From Paenibacillus aquistagni (GTDB taxonomy: Bacteria > Bacillota > Bacilli > Paenibacillales > Paenibacillaceae), in contig NZ_FXAZ01000002.1 in NCBI RefSeq assembly GCF_900177815.1, positions 310,001 through 374,000 on the forward strand: a DNA stretch of 64,000 bases. Reading direction: 5' to 3'. A program made the position numbers and the translations under genes. Under the pieces are notes generated by a model. The model was not told the DNA's origin and did no database searches. It saw only the letters and a program-made list of their open reading frames with translations. Positions 35,582 to 44,957 of this stretch are shown in pieces (positions within the stretch are counted from its first letter, which is position 1; each line of letters begins with the position of its first letter).

Positions 35582-37504
35582 TTAGTTGGAGGCAGCCAGC
35601 CATTTTTCATAAAGCGGAGCCAACTCGCTCTGCAGCGCCTCGCGCTCCACGAACAGCGCAGCTAACAGGCTGGCGTTGTCAGCGTTCTCTGGTGCTGCCA
35701 ACGCATGGTCTAGTTCGTGAAGCTTCGCTTCGAGCTCGCTAATGTGCTCCTCAAGGCGTCTTATGCGAAGCGCAGTCGTGCGCGCGCTAATGCCTGCGGC
35801 ATCTGCGCTGTGCTCAGCGCGAGACACCGGATCTCTTTGCGTGCTGGAAGCAGCCAGCATCTGCTGCTGCGCTTCCACGCCCTTCGCCTTGTAATGCTCA
35901 AAGCTGCCATGCACGCTGACTAAGCGCCCGTTTTCAAGCGCCCATATCTTGCTCGCAATCCGATTAATAAAGTAACGGTCATGCGATACGGCAAGCACCG
36001 TGCCAGGAAAGTCCTCCAGCGCATCCTCAAGCGCCTCACGGGAATCGATGTCAAGATGGTTCGTCGGCTCATCTAGAATGAGCAGATTCGGCTTCTCATG
36101 CATCAGGATCGCGAATCTTAAGCGACTCCATTCGCCGCCGGACAGCGAGCGCACCCGCTTGAAGACCTCTGTGCCCATGAACAGGAAACGCGCCAATTGT
36201 CCACGCGCTTCGCCTGCCTCCATCCCTACCGCTTCGCGGAAGTAGGTCAGCACGGACGCTTCCTCCGAGGCAGGCGCGTCATCTTGAGCGAGATAGCCCA
36301 CGTCCACGCGTGAGCCGAGCTTGACTTCACCCTCATCCAGCTGCTCCTTACCTAAGATGCACTTGATCAAGGTGCTCTTGCCCGTTCCGTTGCCGCCGAT
36401 CAGAGCAACGCGCTCGCCATAGCGCAATCGTTCACTCGCATCATGGAACAGGTTCTTGCCTTGGTAGGACTTGCTCACGCGCTCCAGTGTGACCACCTGC
36501 ACGCCTGAGCGGTCGCGCAGGTTAATGTCGAGCTCCATCGCTTTACGCTCAAGGATCGGGCGCTTCAGCTTCACCATCCGATCAAGCGCCTTCTGCATCG
36601 AGGCGGCCCGGCGGTGAAAGCCCGCATTTGGCGGGTTAGAGCGATTCCCCCATTCAATGAGCTGCTTAATCGACTCCCGCATTTGCTTCATCTTCTTCTG
36701 CTGCTCCTGATAATCCGCAAATTGCTGAAGAAGACGAGCTTCCTTCTCCTTCTGATAATTCGTATAGTTCGCGAAGTAAGTGATGGCTTCGCCATCTTCC
36801 AGCTCGATGATCTTCGTTACGACACGGTCGAGAAAGTAACGGTCATGCGAGATGACGACCACGGTTCCAGCGTAGGCTTGGAGAAATTGCTCCAGCCAAT
36901 CGATGGCAGCCATGTCAAGATGATTGGTCGGCTCGTCGAGCAGCAGAATATCTGGCTCGGCAAGCAGCATTGAAGCTAAGCCGATCTTGGTCTTCTCGCC
37001 GCCCGACAGCGAAGCAAACGGGCGGGCAAATTGCGACTCGGGGATGCCTAGTCCCGCGGCGACTCGTGCAAGGCGGGCCTCCAGTTCATAGCCGCCTGCG
37101 CGCTCGAAGCGCTCTTGCCGTTCACCGTAGCGCTGGAGCAGGTCTGCGAATCGGCGCTCGTCTGCGACAAGAGTATGCTCACTCATCAGCTGCTCCAGCT
37201 CGCGCATCTCCTGCTGCCAGCGCTTAGGCTCGGCGAAGCTCCGCTCAAGCACGTCGCGCACCGTTTCGTGCCCTTCCGTATAAGGGACCTGCTCAAGGTA
37301 ACCGATGCGCGCGCCCTTCTTGATCGCGAGCTGGCCCCCTTCAGGCTTCTCGCTGCCGTTAATGAGCTTGAGCAGCGTCGTCTTGCCGCATCCATTACGG
37401 CCGATAAGGCCTACGCGCTCTTTATTGCCGATGTCGCAGGTGACATCCGTTAGAATGGTGTTAGCACCGTATCCTTTTGCGATGTGCTGGCATTGTATCA
37501 TCAT
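35582..37504 (-). CDS. ABC-F ATPase, probable ribosome-protection type
   Basis: 640 residues with two ABC domains and no membrane domain. First: Walker A GRNGCGKTT, signature LSGGEKTKIGLASMLLAEPD, ILLLDEPTNHLD. Second: GGNGTGKST, LSGGEWSRLRFAILM, LLILDEPTNHLD. The long linker with RLLQQFADYQEQQKKMKQMR matches the P-site tRNA-interaction motif of ABC-F proteins; the C-terminal coiled-coil is acidic. ABC-F members release drugs from the ribosome or resolve stalls. ATG 37504 (AGAGGAG upstream) is chosen. Upstream are an intrinsic terminator and a leader ORF, typical of translation-inhibitor-induced ABC-F resistance genes. Confidence 0.9.
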   Translation of the reverse strand: MMIQCQHIAKGYGANTILTDVTCDIGNKERVGLIGRNGCGKTTLLKLINGSEKPEGGQLAIKKGARIGYLEQVPYTEGHETVRDVLERSFAEPKRWQQEMRELEQLMSEHTLVADERRFADLLQRYGERQERFERAGGYELEARLARVAAGLGIPESQFARPFASLSGGEKTKIGLASMLLAEPDILLLDEPTNHLDMAAIDWLEQFLQAYAGTVVVISHDRYFLDRVVTKIIELEDGEAITYFANYTNYQKEKEARLLQQFADYQEQQKKMKQMRESIKQLIEWGNRSNPPNAGFHRRAASMQKALDRMVKLKRPILERKAMELDINLRDRSGVQVVTLERVSKSYQGKNLFHDASERLRYGERVALIGGNGTGKSTLIKCILGKEQLDEGEVKLGSRVDVGYLAQDDAPASEEASVLTYFREAVGMEAGEARGQLARFLFMGTEVFKRVRSLSGGEWSRLRFAILMHEKPNLLILDEPTNHLDIDSREALEDALEDFPGTVLAVSHDRYFINRIASKIWALENGRLVSVHGSFEHYKAKGVEAQQQMLAASSTQRDPVSRAEHSADAAGISARTTALRIRRLEEHISELEAKLHELDHALAAPENADNASLLAALFVEREALQSELAPLYEKWLAASN

Positions 37505-37570
37505 ATTGAACTCTCCTCTGTTATCCGCATCAGCGAAAACGAGCAGCCATCCTGCGTCCATTACAACAAA

Positions 37571-37600
37571 AAAGGCTGCAGGGAAATGCCCCGCAGCCTT
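37571..37600 (-). terminator. Attenuator-like intrinsic terminator in the ABC-F leader
   Basis: On the minus strand AAGGCTGCGGGG-CATT-TCCCTGCAGCCTT is followed by TTTTTTGTTG. It lies between the leader ORF (stop 37631) and the ABC-F start (37504), so transcription must read through it to express the ATPase. Confidence 0.85.
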
Positions 37601-37630
37601 CTATCGGCACCTATATCCATAAGCTCCGTA

Positions 37631-37861
37631 TTAAGGATGTGACAGGATGAACATTTCGCTTCGATGGGGTCGTTTGATTGTGTTATGACTAAAAATGGAC
37701 AGACTGATCCCTTGCATTACGACATCATAAAAAATGCCGCGCAATTGCGAACGAAACGCAGTAAACCCATTCATCCATGCAAATGTCACAGCCAAAAGCA
37801 ATTCAATTGCCACCATACGCATCATGCACACCCTCTTCAAAGCAGAGTCCATCGTAAACAT
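37631..37861 (-). CDS. Leader ORF or small membrane protein, 76 residues
   Basis: An excellent ribosome site (AAAGGAGGTGTGACAGG) precedes ATG 37861. The product MFTMDSALKRVCMMRMVAIE LLLAVTFAWMNGF has one hydrophobic segment and a basic tail ending PHRSEMFILSHP. It is followed 30 bases later by the attenuator hairpin of the ABC-F gene. It could be a regulatory leader whose slow translation changes the terminator, although 76 codons is long for that; a promoter TTGAAC-18-TAAGAT lies near 37907-37936. Confidence 0.6.
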   Translation of the reverse strand: MFTMDSALKRVCMMRMVAIELLLAVTFAWMNGFTAFRSQLRGIFYDVVMQGISLSIFSHNTIKRPHRSEMFILSHP

Positions 37862-38069
37862 CCTGTCACACCTCCTTTACTCCTCAAATGTTTGATTTTG
37901 TAATCTTATCACGCCTATGACAGAGGGTTCAAGCGGCAGATGCCTGAAAGAACAGTTATAAATAATTTATTCTTTCGGCTTCCCGGCTATCTCCCTCTTT
38001 CAAGACCCTGTATCCTGAAGCCTTATCGTGCTCAGCAGTATTCCTTAGTATCCAAATTCAAACAATATG

Positions 38070-38100
38070 ACACCTGTCATCTCGATCTCTTTACAGGTGT
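38070..38100. promoter_or_regulatory. Inverted repeat ACACCTGT...ACAGGTGT upstream of the DUF418 operon
   Basis: Perfect 8-bp arms (38070-38077 and 38093-38100) separated by 15 bases, about 60 bp before the first gene. Likely an operator for the response regulator encoded in the same operon. Confidence 0.5.
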
Positions 38101-38160
38101 GAATATTCCGTCAGCCTTCTCTCCGCTACAATTAAGCTGCTTGATGAATATGAGGGAAGG

Positions 38161-39303
38161 ATGAGTAATGTGGAACAACGCCATGAAAGAATTCGTCTGC
38201 TCGATATTTTGCGTGGATTCGCGATTCTAGGAACATTAGGGACAAATATTTGGATATTTACCCATCTAGGCGATTTATCTTATCTGACTACGTATGCTTA
38301 TACGGGCTGGTGGGAGCTCGATGATCTGCTCCGCATGATCGTATTATTTTTCGTAAACGGCAAGATGCTAGGCTTGCTCACAATCATGTTTGGGGTAGGC
38401 ATGGAAATGAAGTTCCAGCAAGCGAAGCGCGCTGGCAAGGCCTGGCCGGGCGTCTATATGTGGGTTCTTCTTATCTTGCTGCTGGAAGGCTTGCTTCATT
38501 TCATTTTCGTTATGGAGTATGACATCTTAATGAGCTACAGCATTACAGGCATGATTGCAGCCTTCATTATTCGAGGTGGGGATCGCGCCATATCCATCAC
38601 AATGAAAGTGATTGGCAGCGTACATGTCATCGCGATTTTAGGCATGCTTCTGCTTGGATTAATGGGTGCCAACATGTCACTCGGGAACTTTGATCAGGTG
38701 GCTGCTCTCTACCAAGGCGGTTCATGGCTGGAGCAGATACAATATCGACTGACTCATTTCCTTCAGCTTCGGCTAGAGCCGATTTTCGTCATCCCATTGA
38801 ATGTATTTCTATTTTTGCTTGGTGTTCGCCTCATGCGCTCCGGTGTGTTCGCTCCAGATAAGAATGGGCAGCGGCAGCGGGGCAAGCTGCTGAAGCTGGG
38901 CATCTACGTCGGGGTGCCACTGAACCTGCTCATCTTCATACCTGGCGGTATCTTTGACATGCCTGTCCGCTATTTATTTGCTCCTTTTCTGTCACTGGGG
39001 TATATAGCTATTGTTGGTAAAATGATACAATACGATAAATGGGATCGCCTCTGGCGTCTGCTTGAGAAGGCTGGAAAGATGTCATTAAGCTGCTATGTTA
39101 TGCAAAATGTGATCGCATCTGTGCTCTGCTATGGCTGGGGTTTAGCATTAGGCGGCAAGTTGAATTCGTTAACCATTATCGCAATCTGGATTGAGATTTC
39201 CGTATTCCAGCTATGGTTCGCCTCAAGATGGCTTCGGGTCTTCAAGCTTGGGCCTATGGAGTCCGTTCGCAGACGTGCGGTAGGAATCTTTCAATCTAGG
39301 TAA
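38161..39303 (+). CDS. DUF418 integral membrane protein
   Basis: 380 residues, about eight membrane segments. The N-terminal RIRLLDILRGFAILGTLGTN is the DUF418/acyltransferase-like hallmark, and the C-terminal domain (GKMSLSCYVMQNVIASVLCY, WFASRWLRVFKLGPMESVRR) matches the DUF418 end. GAGGGAAGG precedes ATG. Function unknown. It is the first gene of an operon with a DesK-like kinase and DesR-like regulator, suggesting a role in membrane homeostasis (inference). Confidence 0.88.
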   Translation: MSNVEQRHERIRLLDILRGFAILGTLGTNIWIFTHLGDLSYLTTYAYTGWWELDDLLRMIVLFFVNGKMLGLLTIMFGVGMEMKFQQAKRAGKAWPGVYMWVLLILLLEGLLHFIFVMEYDILMSYSITGMIAAFIIRGGDRAISITMKVIGSVHVIAILGMLLLGLMGANMSLGNFDQVAALYQGGSWLEQIQYRLTHFLQLRLEPIFVIPLNVFLFLLGVRLMRSGVFAPDKNGQRQRGKLLKLGIYVGVPLNLLIFIPGGIFDMPVRYLFAPFLSLGYIAIVGKMIQYDKWDRLWRLLEKAGKMSLSCYVMQNVIASVLCYGWGLALGGKLNSLTIIAIWIEISVFQLWFASRWLRVFKLGPMESVRRRAVGIFQSR

Positions 39304-39318
39304 AACTGGAGGCTATCG

Positions 39319-40440
39319 ATGATCGAGAAGATCTACCCAAGGGATCAGATGAAACATTTTCTGCTCATAGATGTAATTGCAATCGTATATTTGTGCTATT
39401 TCGTTCTAAGCACGCGTTCCGATCTTGGTCTCTTGGGAAGCCTTATGTCCCTAAGCTTATTTTTGGTTTCCTTTTATATTGCACTATGGCATCGGAATAT
39501 CTATCTGCTGGCAGCTGTTCTATCAGGTCTCGGTACAATAGCGGTACTTAGTATCTTTATTGATCCCAATCTTCTCATGTTCGGATTTATATTTGCCGAA
39601 CTGCTGGGCAGATCGAAGTCCAAATGGCAAATTGGCGTCGGAACTGCAGGCATAGTCCTTATGCACGCGTTAGTCGCAAGATGGGGAGTAAATGATTTCT
39701 ATGCCAAGTATATGATGCATCTCCCCATTATAATTATCCAGATACTCCTGCCTTCTATTCTATACATAAGAGCGAGAGCGGCCAGTCTGCAAGGCCAACT
39801 GGATTCTGCCAATGAACAACTTGAACAATATGCCCTGCAGGAGGAAAGACACCGCATCGCACGCGATCTCCATGATACGCTGGGACAAACCTTAACGATG
39901 ATCAAATTGAAAAGCGAACTTGCTGCCAGATGGGTAGATAAAGACCCTGTGCAGGCCAAGGAAGAGCTGAAGGACATCATGGATTCCTCGCGAATTGCCC
40001 TTAAGCAAGTGCGGGAACTCGTTTCCGAAATGAAGTTCATATCTTTAACAAGCGAGCTTGCGCACTCGCGCAAGCTGCTGCATACAGCCGGCATTGAGCT
40101 TGAAATTGTAGAGCAGAGGACTCCCCCACTGCTATCCAGTGTCGAGGAAACAATGATGGCTCTCTCGGTGCGGGAAGCCATTACAAATACGATTAAGCAT
40201 AGTCAGGCACAGCACTGCACGATACAGCTTCAAATGATAGATAACAGGTACACCATATCCATAACGGATGATGGCGTCGGCCTAAGCCACAAAGAAGGCG
40301 GAAATGGCATTCTGTCAATGAAGGAACGAATGCAGGCGCTGAACGGCACTCTTACAGTGGAATGCTCGCCTGACGGAGGGACTGCGGTTACAATGATGCT
40401 CCCTCTCCATCAACTCAGAAAGGAGAGTACTGCTACATGA
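39319..40440 (+). CDS. DesK-like sensor histidine kinase
   Basis: 373 residues with five or so N-terminal membrane helices, a coiled linker (LQGQLDSANEQLEQYALQEE), the HisKA_3 phosphoacceptor site ERHRIARDLHDTLGQTLTMI and an HATPase with ITNTIKHSQA, ISITDDGVGL and GGNGILSMKERM. It resembles the thermosensor DesK, which switches kinase and phosphatase states with membrane thickness. The stop overlaps the regulator gene by four bases. Confidence 0.9.
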   Translation: MIEKIYPRDQMKHFLLIDVIAIVYLCYFVLSTRSDLGLLGSLMSLSLFLVSFYIALWHRNIYLLAAVLSGLGTIAVLSIFIDPNLLMFGFIFAELLGRSKSKWQIGVGTAGIVLMHALVARWGVNDFYAKYMMHLPIIIIQILLPSILYIRARAASLQGQLDSANEQLEQYALQEERHRIARDLHDTLGQTLTMIKLKSELAARWVDKDPVQAKEELKDIMDSSRIALKQVRELVSEMKFISLTSELAHSRKLLHTAGIELEIVEQRTPPLLSSVEETMMALSVREAITNTIKHSQAQHCTIQLQMIDNRYTISITDDGVGLSHKEGGNGILSMKERMQALNGTLTVECSPDGGTAVTMMLPLHQLRKESTAT

Positions 40441-41042
40441 TCCGTGTTGTGATTGCTGAAGACCAGCAGATGCTGCGCGGTGCCTTCGCCTCATTGCTGA
40501 AGTTCGAAGACGATATTGAAGTATTGGCAGAAGTGGCGGATGGAGAGCAAGCATGGGAAGCCATACAGCAGCATAAGCCTGACGTATGCGTGGTGGATAT
40601 TGAAATGCCGCACATGAGCGGCTTAGCGTTGGCAATGCAAATCAGAGATGCCGGCCTTCCCTGCAAAATTGTGATCGTTACGACCTTTGCCCGGCCTGGT
40701 TATTTGCAAAAGGCAATGAATGCCCATGTGAATGCCTACCTGCTTAAGGATGAACCGATCGATTATCTCATTGAATCCATTCGTAGGGTCATGTCTGGAG
40801 AACGGGTGATCAGCACCGATCTGGCTGCAGTACTCTTCATGAACAATGAGAATCCATTAAGCGAGAGGGAAGCCGAGATGCTGAGGCTTACGAAGGAAGG
40901 CATGACGACAAGCGAAATTAGCAAAGCCCTCTTCTTGACGATTGGCACGGTGCGAAACTATCTGTCCTCTGCCATTCAAAAGCTGGATGCCGAATCGAGG
41001 CAGCAGGCAGCAGCCATTGCCGAGGAGAAGGGATGGCTTTAA
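40437..41042 (+). CDS. DesR-like NarL/FixJ response regulator
   Basis: 201 residues. The receiver VIAEDQQMLRGAFASLLKFE DDIEV has phosphoacceptor aspartate in VCVVDIEMPHMSG, and TTFARPGYLQKAM is shared with B. subtilis DesR. The LuxR-type output reads NPLSEREAEMLRLTKEGMTT SEISKALFLTIGTVRNYLSS. DesR activates the desaturase gene des in B. subtilis; here no desaturase is adjacent, so the target may be the DUF418 gene (inference). Confidence 0.9.
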   Translation: MIRVVIAEDQQMLRGAFASLLKFEDDIEVLAEVADGEQAWEAIQQHKPDVCVVDIEMPHMSGLALAMQIRDAGLPCKIVIVTTFARPGYLQKAMNAHVNAYLLKDEPIDYLIESIRRVMSGERVISTDLAAVLFMNNENPLSEREAEMLRLTKEGMTTSEISKALFLTIGTVRNYLSSAIQKLDAESRQQAAAIAEEKGWL

Positions 41043-41052
41043 AGGGGGCCTT

Positions 41053-41385
41053 TTAGATAAGTACAACCCAACAATCAAAGCTCCCTTTATCTTCTTCAAA
41101 TATTGTGCCCTGTTCAATCTGTGGCGAATCGAGATCAACACCACGTTCACTTGTTCCCTTTTTGAGGGATAATACTTTATTTCCTGTGAGATCGGTGACG
41201 ACCTGGGCATTCAAACCAGACCATCGTGGCGTATAATGGGGATCCTCAAAATCTTGGACATAATTTATGACATTGGAAGGTTTTTCTTTCGTCCCTACAC
41301 CTGCTATACGCAGTTCCCTAAGCGTAATTTCTCCTGTCGCATAACGTTTATATAGCCCGACTTGGCCTATTAGAGTCTTCTTCTA
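41053..41385 (-). pseudogene. C-terminal fragment of an unidentified protein
   Basis: A minus-strand frame, without a start codon in good context, reads TLIGQVGLYKRYATGEITLR ELRIAGVGTKEK, then INYVQDFEDPHYTPRWSGLN AQVVTDLTGNKVLSLKKGTS, to a stop at 41053. It looks like the end of a larger beta-rich protein whose 5' part was deleted; an in-frame stop lies just upstream of the open part. No family recognised. Confidence 0.45.
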
Positions 41386-41420
41386 ACATAAATAGATTTT
41401 AATTCATTGCCTTCGCCGAA

Positions 41421-41463
41421 TAGACAATTTTATTCTCTTTATGGACTATCCTACCCAAATGCG
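41421..41463 (+). promoter_or_regulatory. Shared regulatory motif, copy 1 (upstream of YesM-like kinase)
   Basis: TAGACAATTTT...TCTTTATGGACTATCCTA. The same ungapped pattern recurs at 46549-46591 and, inverted, at 46423-46455, each upstream of a gene of this sugar-uptake cluster. Candidate binding site of the AraC-type regulator. Confidence 0.5.
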
Positions 41464-41530
41464 TTAGGGTAGACAGGCTTTGCCCAACATCTATGATAAT
41501 ATAGGCTTAACAAATGAAGGGGCTAGATTT

Positions 41531-43264
41531 ATGCTACGTAAATTCAAGATCCAACATCGATTAATTAGCACTTTCCTGGTCGTTTCGGTTATTCCCATCA
41601 TCTTTCTTGGATATTACGCCTATCAAATCTATTCAGAATCGATCAGCGACAAGCTCAGCAAATCTACCTACCAGGCTGTCACCTTAGTCAACAAAAACCT
41701 GCTTGCCGAGCTTCAGAATTATCAATACCTGTGTGGATCGATCTCGACGAATGAATTTGTTCAAGCGAACCTGCCTAAGGAAGGTGCGCAGCAAGAAGTC
41801 GATGAGAATGCCAAGGAAGCGGCAATGGATGACATATACAGAACGATCTTTCCTTCTCACGTCGTTAACGTAAGCATCGTGGATTCGAACCATCATCTCT
41901 TTTATGAGCTCGGATTCGAGACCATCAGCAGTCAAGCCTTGGAGAAAGCCATACAAGATGTCGATAAGAGTGCCCCTTATGATGGCCTTACTTATATTAA
42001 AACGGTGAGGTCGTACGATACGATCGTTTTGGGTAGAAAAATACATGCCTTGAATGATAGTTCCGTCCAGATCGGATATGCCTTTGTATTCATCAGTAAC
42101 GATCTGTTCACGAAAAACATTCTTTCTAGCGTCGATTTAGGAACAGGCTCGAAACTCATGATCATGGGACGTGATGGAAGCGTTTTATCTGCCAATGACA
42201 AGGAGGTCGCATTAGGAGAATCTTATGCTGACCCCGAACTTTTTAATTTAATCAAGGAACAGCAAGCACAGGGCAGCCACTCTTTTTCTGCACAGGTCAA
42301 TCATGAATATCAGCAAATTTCTTATATCTATAATAAGCAGGTCGGCTGGTATCTCGTATCGATGATGCCGTATTCATATATTAATTCGGAGACGAACAGA
42401 ATTACCACCAGCATCACGATGATCAGCTTGATTATCGTCCTTTTCTGCATCGTCATCATCTCTTTCATGTATAACAGCATCGTCAAACCGATCAAAAAAA
42501 TCATCGCATTTAGCAATCAAATTTCAAATGGCGAATTCTCAAATCGCATTCAAGATCAGCATGAGGATGAAATGGGCGTACTCTCTCGCAAAATTAATAG
42601 CATGGTGGATGAAATTGAGAAACTAATGCACAATCAAAAGCTGGATCAAAAACGCAAGCGTGAACTTGAGCTCCAGATGCTTCAATCTCAGATTAATCCA
42701 CACTTTCTATTCAATACCTTGAATACACTGCGATGGCTGGCCATTATCAATCAAGTTCCGGTGTTAAGCAACGGGATTAGCTCTTTATCTGAATTACTTC
42801 ACAGTACGATCTTGGATCAGGATGAGGAAATTACGATTGGACAGGAGATTCATAATCTAACCCATTATTTTGAGATACAGAAAATTCGCTATGCAGATAG
42901 CTTTCATTTTGAATTTGAAATCGATGAAGAACTTCTCAACTGCCGCATTCCCAAATTGATCTTGCAGCCTGTAGCCGAGAACGCGATCATTCATGGCTTA
43001 TCTGATCATGGGAAGTCTATCGAGATAACAATCAAAGTGCAGCAAATGGAACAACAGATTCATATTGAAATCAGCGACAATGGCAAAGGATTTGATACAA
43101 GCCTCATTCATGCCCCACACAATAATAAGAAATTGTCTGGCATCGGGATCATGAACGTGAATGAGCGCATTAAGCTCTGTTATGGAGAAGAATATGGCTT
43201 ATTTATATCGAGTGCGATCGGTCAAGGTACCCGCTGCAAAATAATCATTCCTATACATGAGTAA
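41531..43264 (+). CDS. YesM-like sensor histidine kinase
   Basis: 577 residues: membrane helix 1 (LISTFLVVSVIPIIFLGYYA), an extracytoplasmic dCache-like domain, helix 2 (TSITMISLIIVLFCIVIISF), HAMP, then the His_kinase domain with LQSQINPHFLFNTLNTLRWL and an HATPase (PVAENAIIHGLSDHGKSIEI, ISDNGKGFD, GIGIMNVNERI). Typical of YesM-type sensors that regulate sugar ABC importers. ATG 41531 is preferred, with GAAGGGG upstream; the frame opens at 41480 without a ribosome site. Confidence 0.93.
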   Translation: MLRKFKIQHRLISTFLVVSVIPIIFLGYYAYQIYSESISDKLSKSTYQAVTLVNKNLLAELQNYQYLCGSISTNEFVQANLPKEGAQQEVDENAKEAAMDDIYRTIFPSHVVNVSIVDSNHHLFYELGFETISSQALEKAIQDVDKSAPYDGLTYIKTVRSYDTIVLGRKIHALNDSSVQIGYAFVFISNDLFTKNILSSVDLGTGSKLMIMGRDGSVLSANDKEVALGESYADPELFNLIKEQQAQGSHSFSAQVNHEYQQISYIYNKQVGWYLVSMMPYSYINSETNRITTSITMISLIIVLFCIVIISFMYNSIVKPIKKIIAFSNQISNGEFSNRIQDQHEDEMGVLSRKINSMVDEIEKLMHNQKLDQKRKRELELQMLQSQINPHFLFNTLNTLRWLAIINQVPVLSNGISSLSELLHSTILDQDEEITIGQEIHNLTHYFEIQKIRYADSFHFEFEIDEELLNCRIPKLILQPVAENAIIHGLSDHGKSIEITIKVQQMEQQIHIEISDNGKGFDTSLIHAPHNNKKLSGIGIMNVNERIKLCYGEEYGLFISSAIGQGTRCKIIIPIHE

Positions 43265-43287
43265 AGAGTTACAAGGGGGTCTTCACA

Positions 43288-44913
43288 ATGTATAACGTGC
43301 TGCTAGTAGATGATGAACCAATTGTAAAAATCGCCCTTCGAACGATGATCCATTGGGATGAGCTTGGTTTTCCGATCTGCGGAACGGCCTCTGATGGGCA
43401 AGAAGCTTTGAATTTGGTAGGAAAATTAAAGCCAGATATCATCATTACGGATCTCAAAATGCCGAATATGGATGGCCTTCAATTCATGCGAGAGCTTAAC
43501 GCGCAAAACTATAAAGGAAAAGTTATTGTAGCAAGTAACTTCGGGGATTATGAGCTTGTACGCGAAGCGTTGCTGCTTGGTGCTGTTGATTATATTCTAA
43601 AAATTAGCATCCAAACAGAGGGGCTTATTACACAGCTTCGGCAGACAGCCAGTCTTCTTCAGGAAGAGCAGCATACTTTACAAGAACAGGAAGCGAAGGA
43701 TCGATTTCTGAGAAACAATCTAAAAAGCGTTAAGAGTTCTATTTTAAAAGATTACTTTACGGATACGCATTACGATATCCATCATTTTCTGCAAAATAAA
43801 CAAATTGTACTGAATTTGTGGGCGACTCCCTGTTATTTATTTTATATTACGTTTGATTTCGACCCGGCCGATGAACATAGGATAAAAGGAAATATTTCGG
43901 CTTCGTTTATCGAGAATACGATCCTTAATCTCATTGAGACGGTCAACGATATGGAAGTCTTTCAAGTAGAAGCCAACAGCATTATTGCGTTGATTCCCGT
44001 TCAACAGCTAATCGATCATCATATGGAACCGGCCGTTTTTATGAGCAAAGTTTGCAAATTAATTGAAATGTATATTTCGTTAAAGCCTATTATCGTATTC
44101 ACGAAACAATTCGTTGGCTATGATGAAGCAAGGCGGAAATATCGGGCATGTATGGACGCCTTGCATATCAATTTCTATAATCAACTTTCCACGATTGATG
44201 TAAGTGAAGTCGAATTTTCGTTAGATATGGGGCAAGCGAACTACGTAGATTACTCGATATCCGTCCTTCAGCAGTGGCAAAAGGAGGGCAAGGATTCGAT
44301 CAAAAACAGGCTGGAAACATTAGCCCAGAAATGTAAGCGCAATCAAATTCACCCGGATACCGTCAAAGAATTCATCATGAAGTGCCTTGATTATATTCCC
44401 TTAAGCGAGAGCAAGATTCAAGTCCATGATGCAGAGCAATATCAGAACCATAGAAAAAGCATCGCGATTTGCAAAACAATGGATGCTCTATTGTCCGAGA
44501 CATGGCAAGCTTTCGAATGTTTAACTTTATTATCGGAAGCTCCCACTCTACCTATATTAAAGAAAGAAGTACAAGATGTGATTCAGTATATTGAATCACA
44601 TTACCAAGATAAAATTACACTTGAAATGATCGCAGATCATGTCAACTTCAGCGAGAATTATTTGTGCCGCGTGTTCAAGGAACAAGTAGGGACAAGCCTG
44701 ATTACCTATATCAACCATGTGAGAATGGATAAAGCGGCAGCGTTAATCATGCAGGGCAGCACGTATATGAAGGAGGTCGCCTCGTTGGTAGGCATAAGCG
44801 ATCAATTCTACTTCAATCGATTATTTAAAAAACAATTCGGCATCTCTCCTTCCGAATATAAGTCTAGACAATTAGCATCTACCAGACAACTAGCATCTAA
44901 AACAAATAGCTAA
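43288..44913 (+). CDS. YesN-like AraC-family response regulator
   Basis: 541 residues. The receiver domain reads MYNVLLVDDEPIVKIALRTM with aspartate in DIIITDLKMPNMDGLQF; after a long middle region, the C-terminal AraC helix-turn-helix pair is DKITLEMIADHVNFSENYLC RVFKEQVGTSL and MKEVASLVGISDQFYFNRLF KKQFGISPSEYK. It is the partner of the preceding kinase. Likely targets are the divergent transporter genes downstream, which share an upstream motif with the kinase gene. Confidence 0.94.
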   Translation: MYNVLLVDDEPIVKIALRTMIHWDELGFPICGTASDGQEALNLVGKLKPDIIITDLKMPNMDGLQFMRELNAQNYKGKVIVASNFGDYELVREALLLGAVDYILKISIQTEGLITQLRQTASLLQEEQHTLQEQEAKDRFLRNNLKSVKSSILKDYFTDTHYDIHHFLQNKQIVLNLWATPCYLFYITFDFDPADEHRIKGNISASFIENTILNLIETVNDMEVFQVEANSIIALIPVQQLIDHHMEPAVFMSKVCKLIEMYISLKPIIVFTKQFVGYDEARRKYRACMDALHINFYNQLSTIDVSEVEFSLDMGQANYVDYSISVLQQWQKEGKDSIKNRLETLAQKCKRNQIHPDTVKEFIMKCLDYIPLSESKIQVHDAEQYQNHRKSIAICKTMDALLSETWQAFECLTLLSEAPTLPILKKEVQDVIQYIESHYQDKITLEMIADHVNFSENYLCRVFKEQVGTSLITYINHVRMDKAAALIMQGSTYMKEVASLVGISDQFYFNRLFKKQFGISPSEYKSRQLASTRQLASKTNS

Positions 44914-44921
44914 AAATAAAA

Positions 44922-44957
44922 GCGTCCCATGCGTCACTTTGACGACGTGTGGGACAC
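44922..44957 (-). terminator. Terminator overlapping the 3' end of the solute-binding protein gene
   Basis: GTCCCA...GTC and GAC...TGGGAC pair; on the minus strand TTTTATTTTT follows. The stem includes the last codons of the gene ending at 44934 and also separates it from the converging YesN-like gene. Confidence 0.6.
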
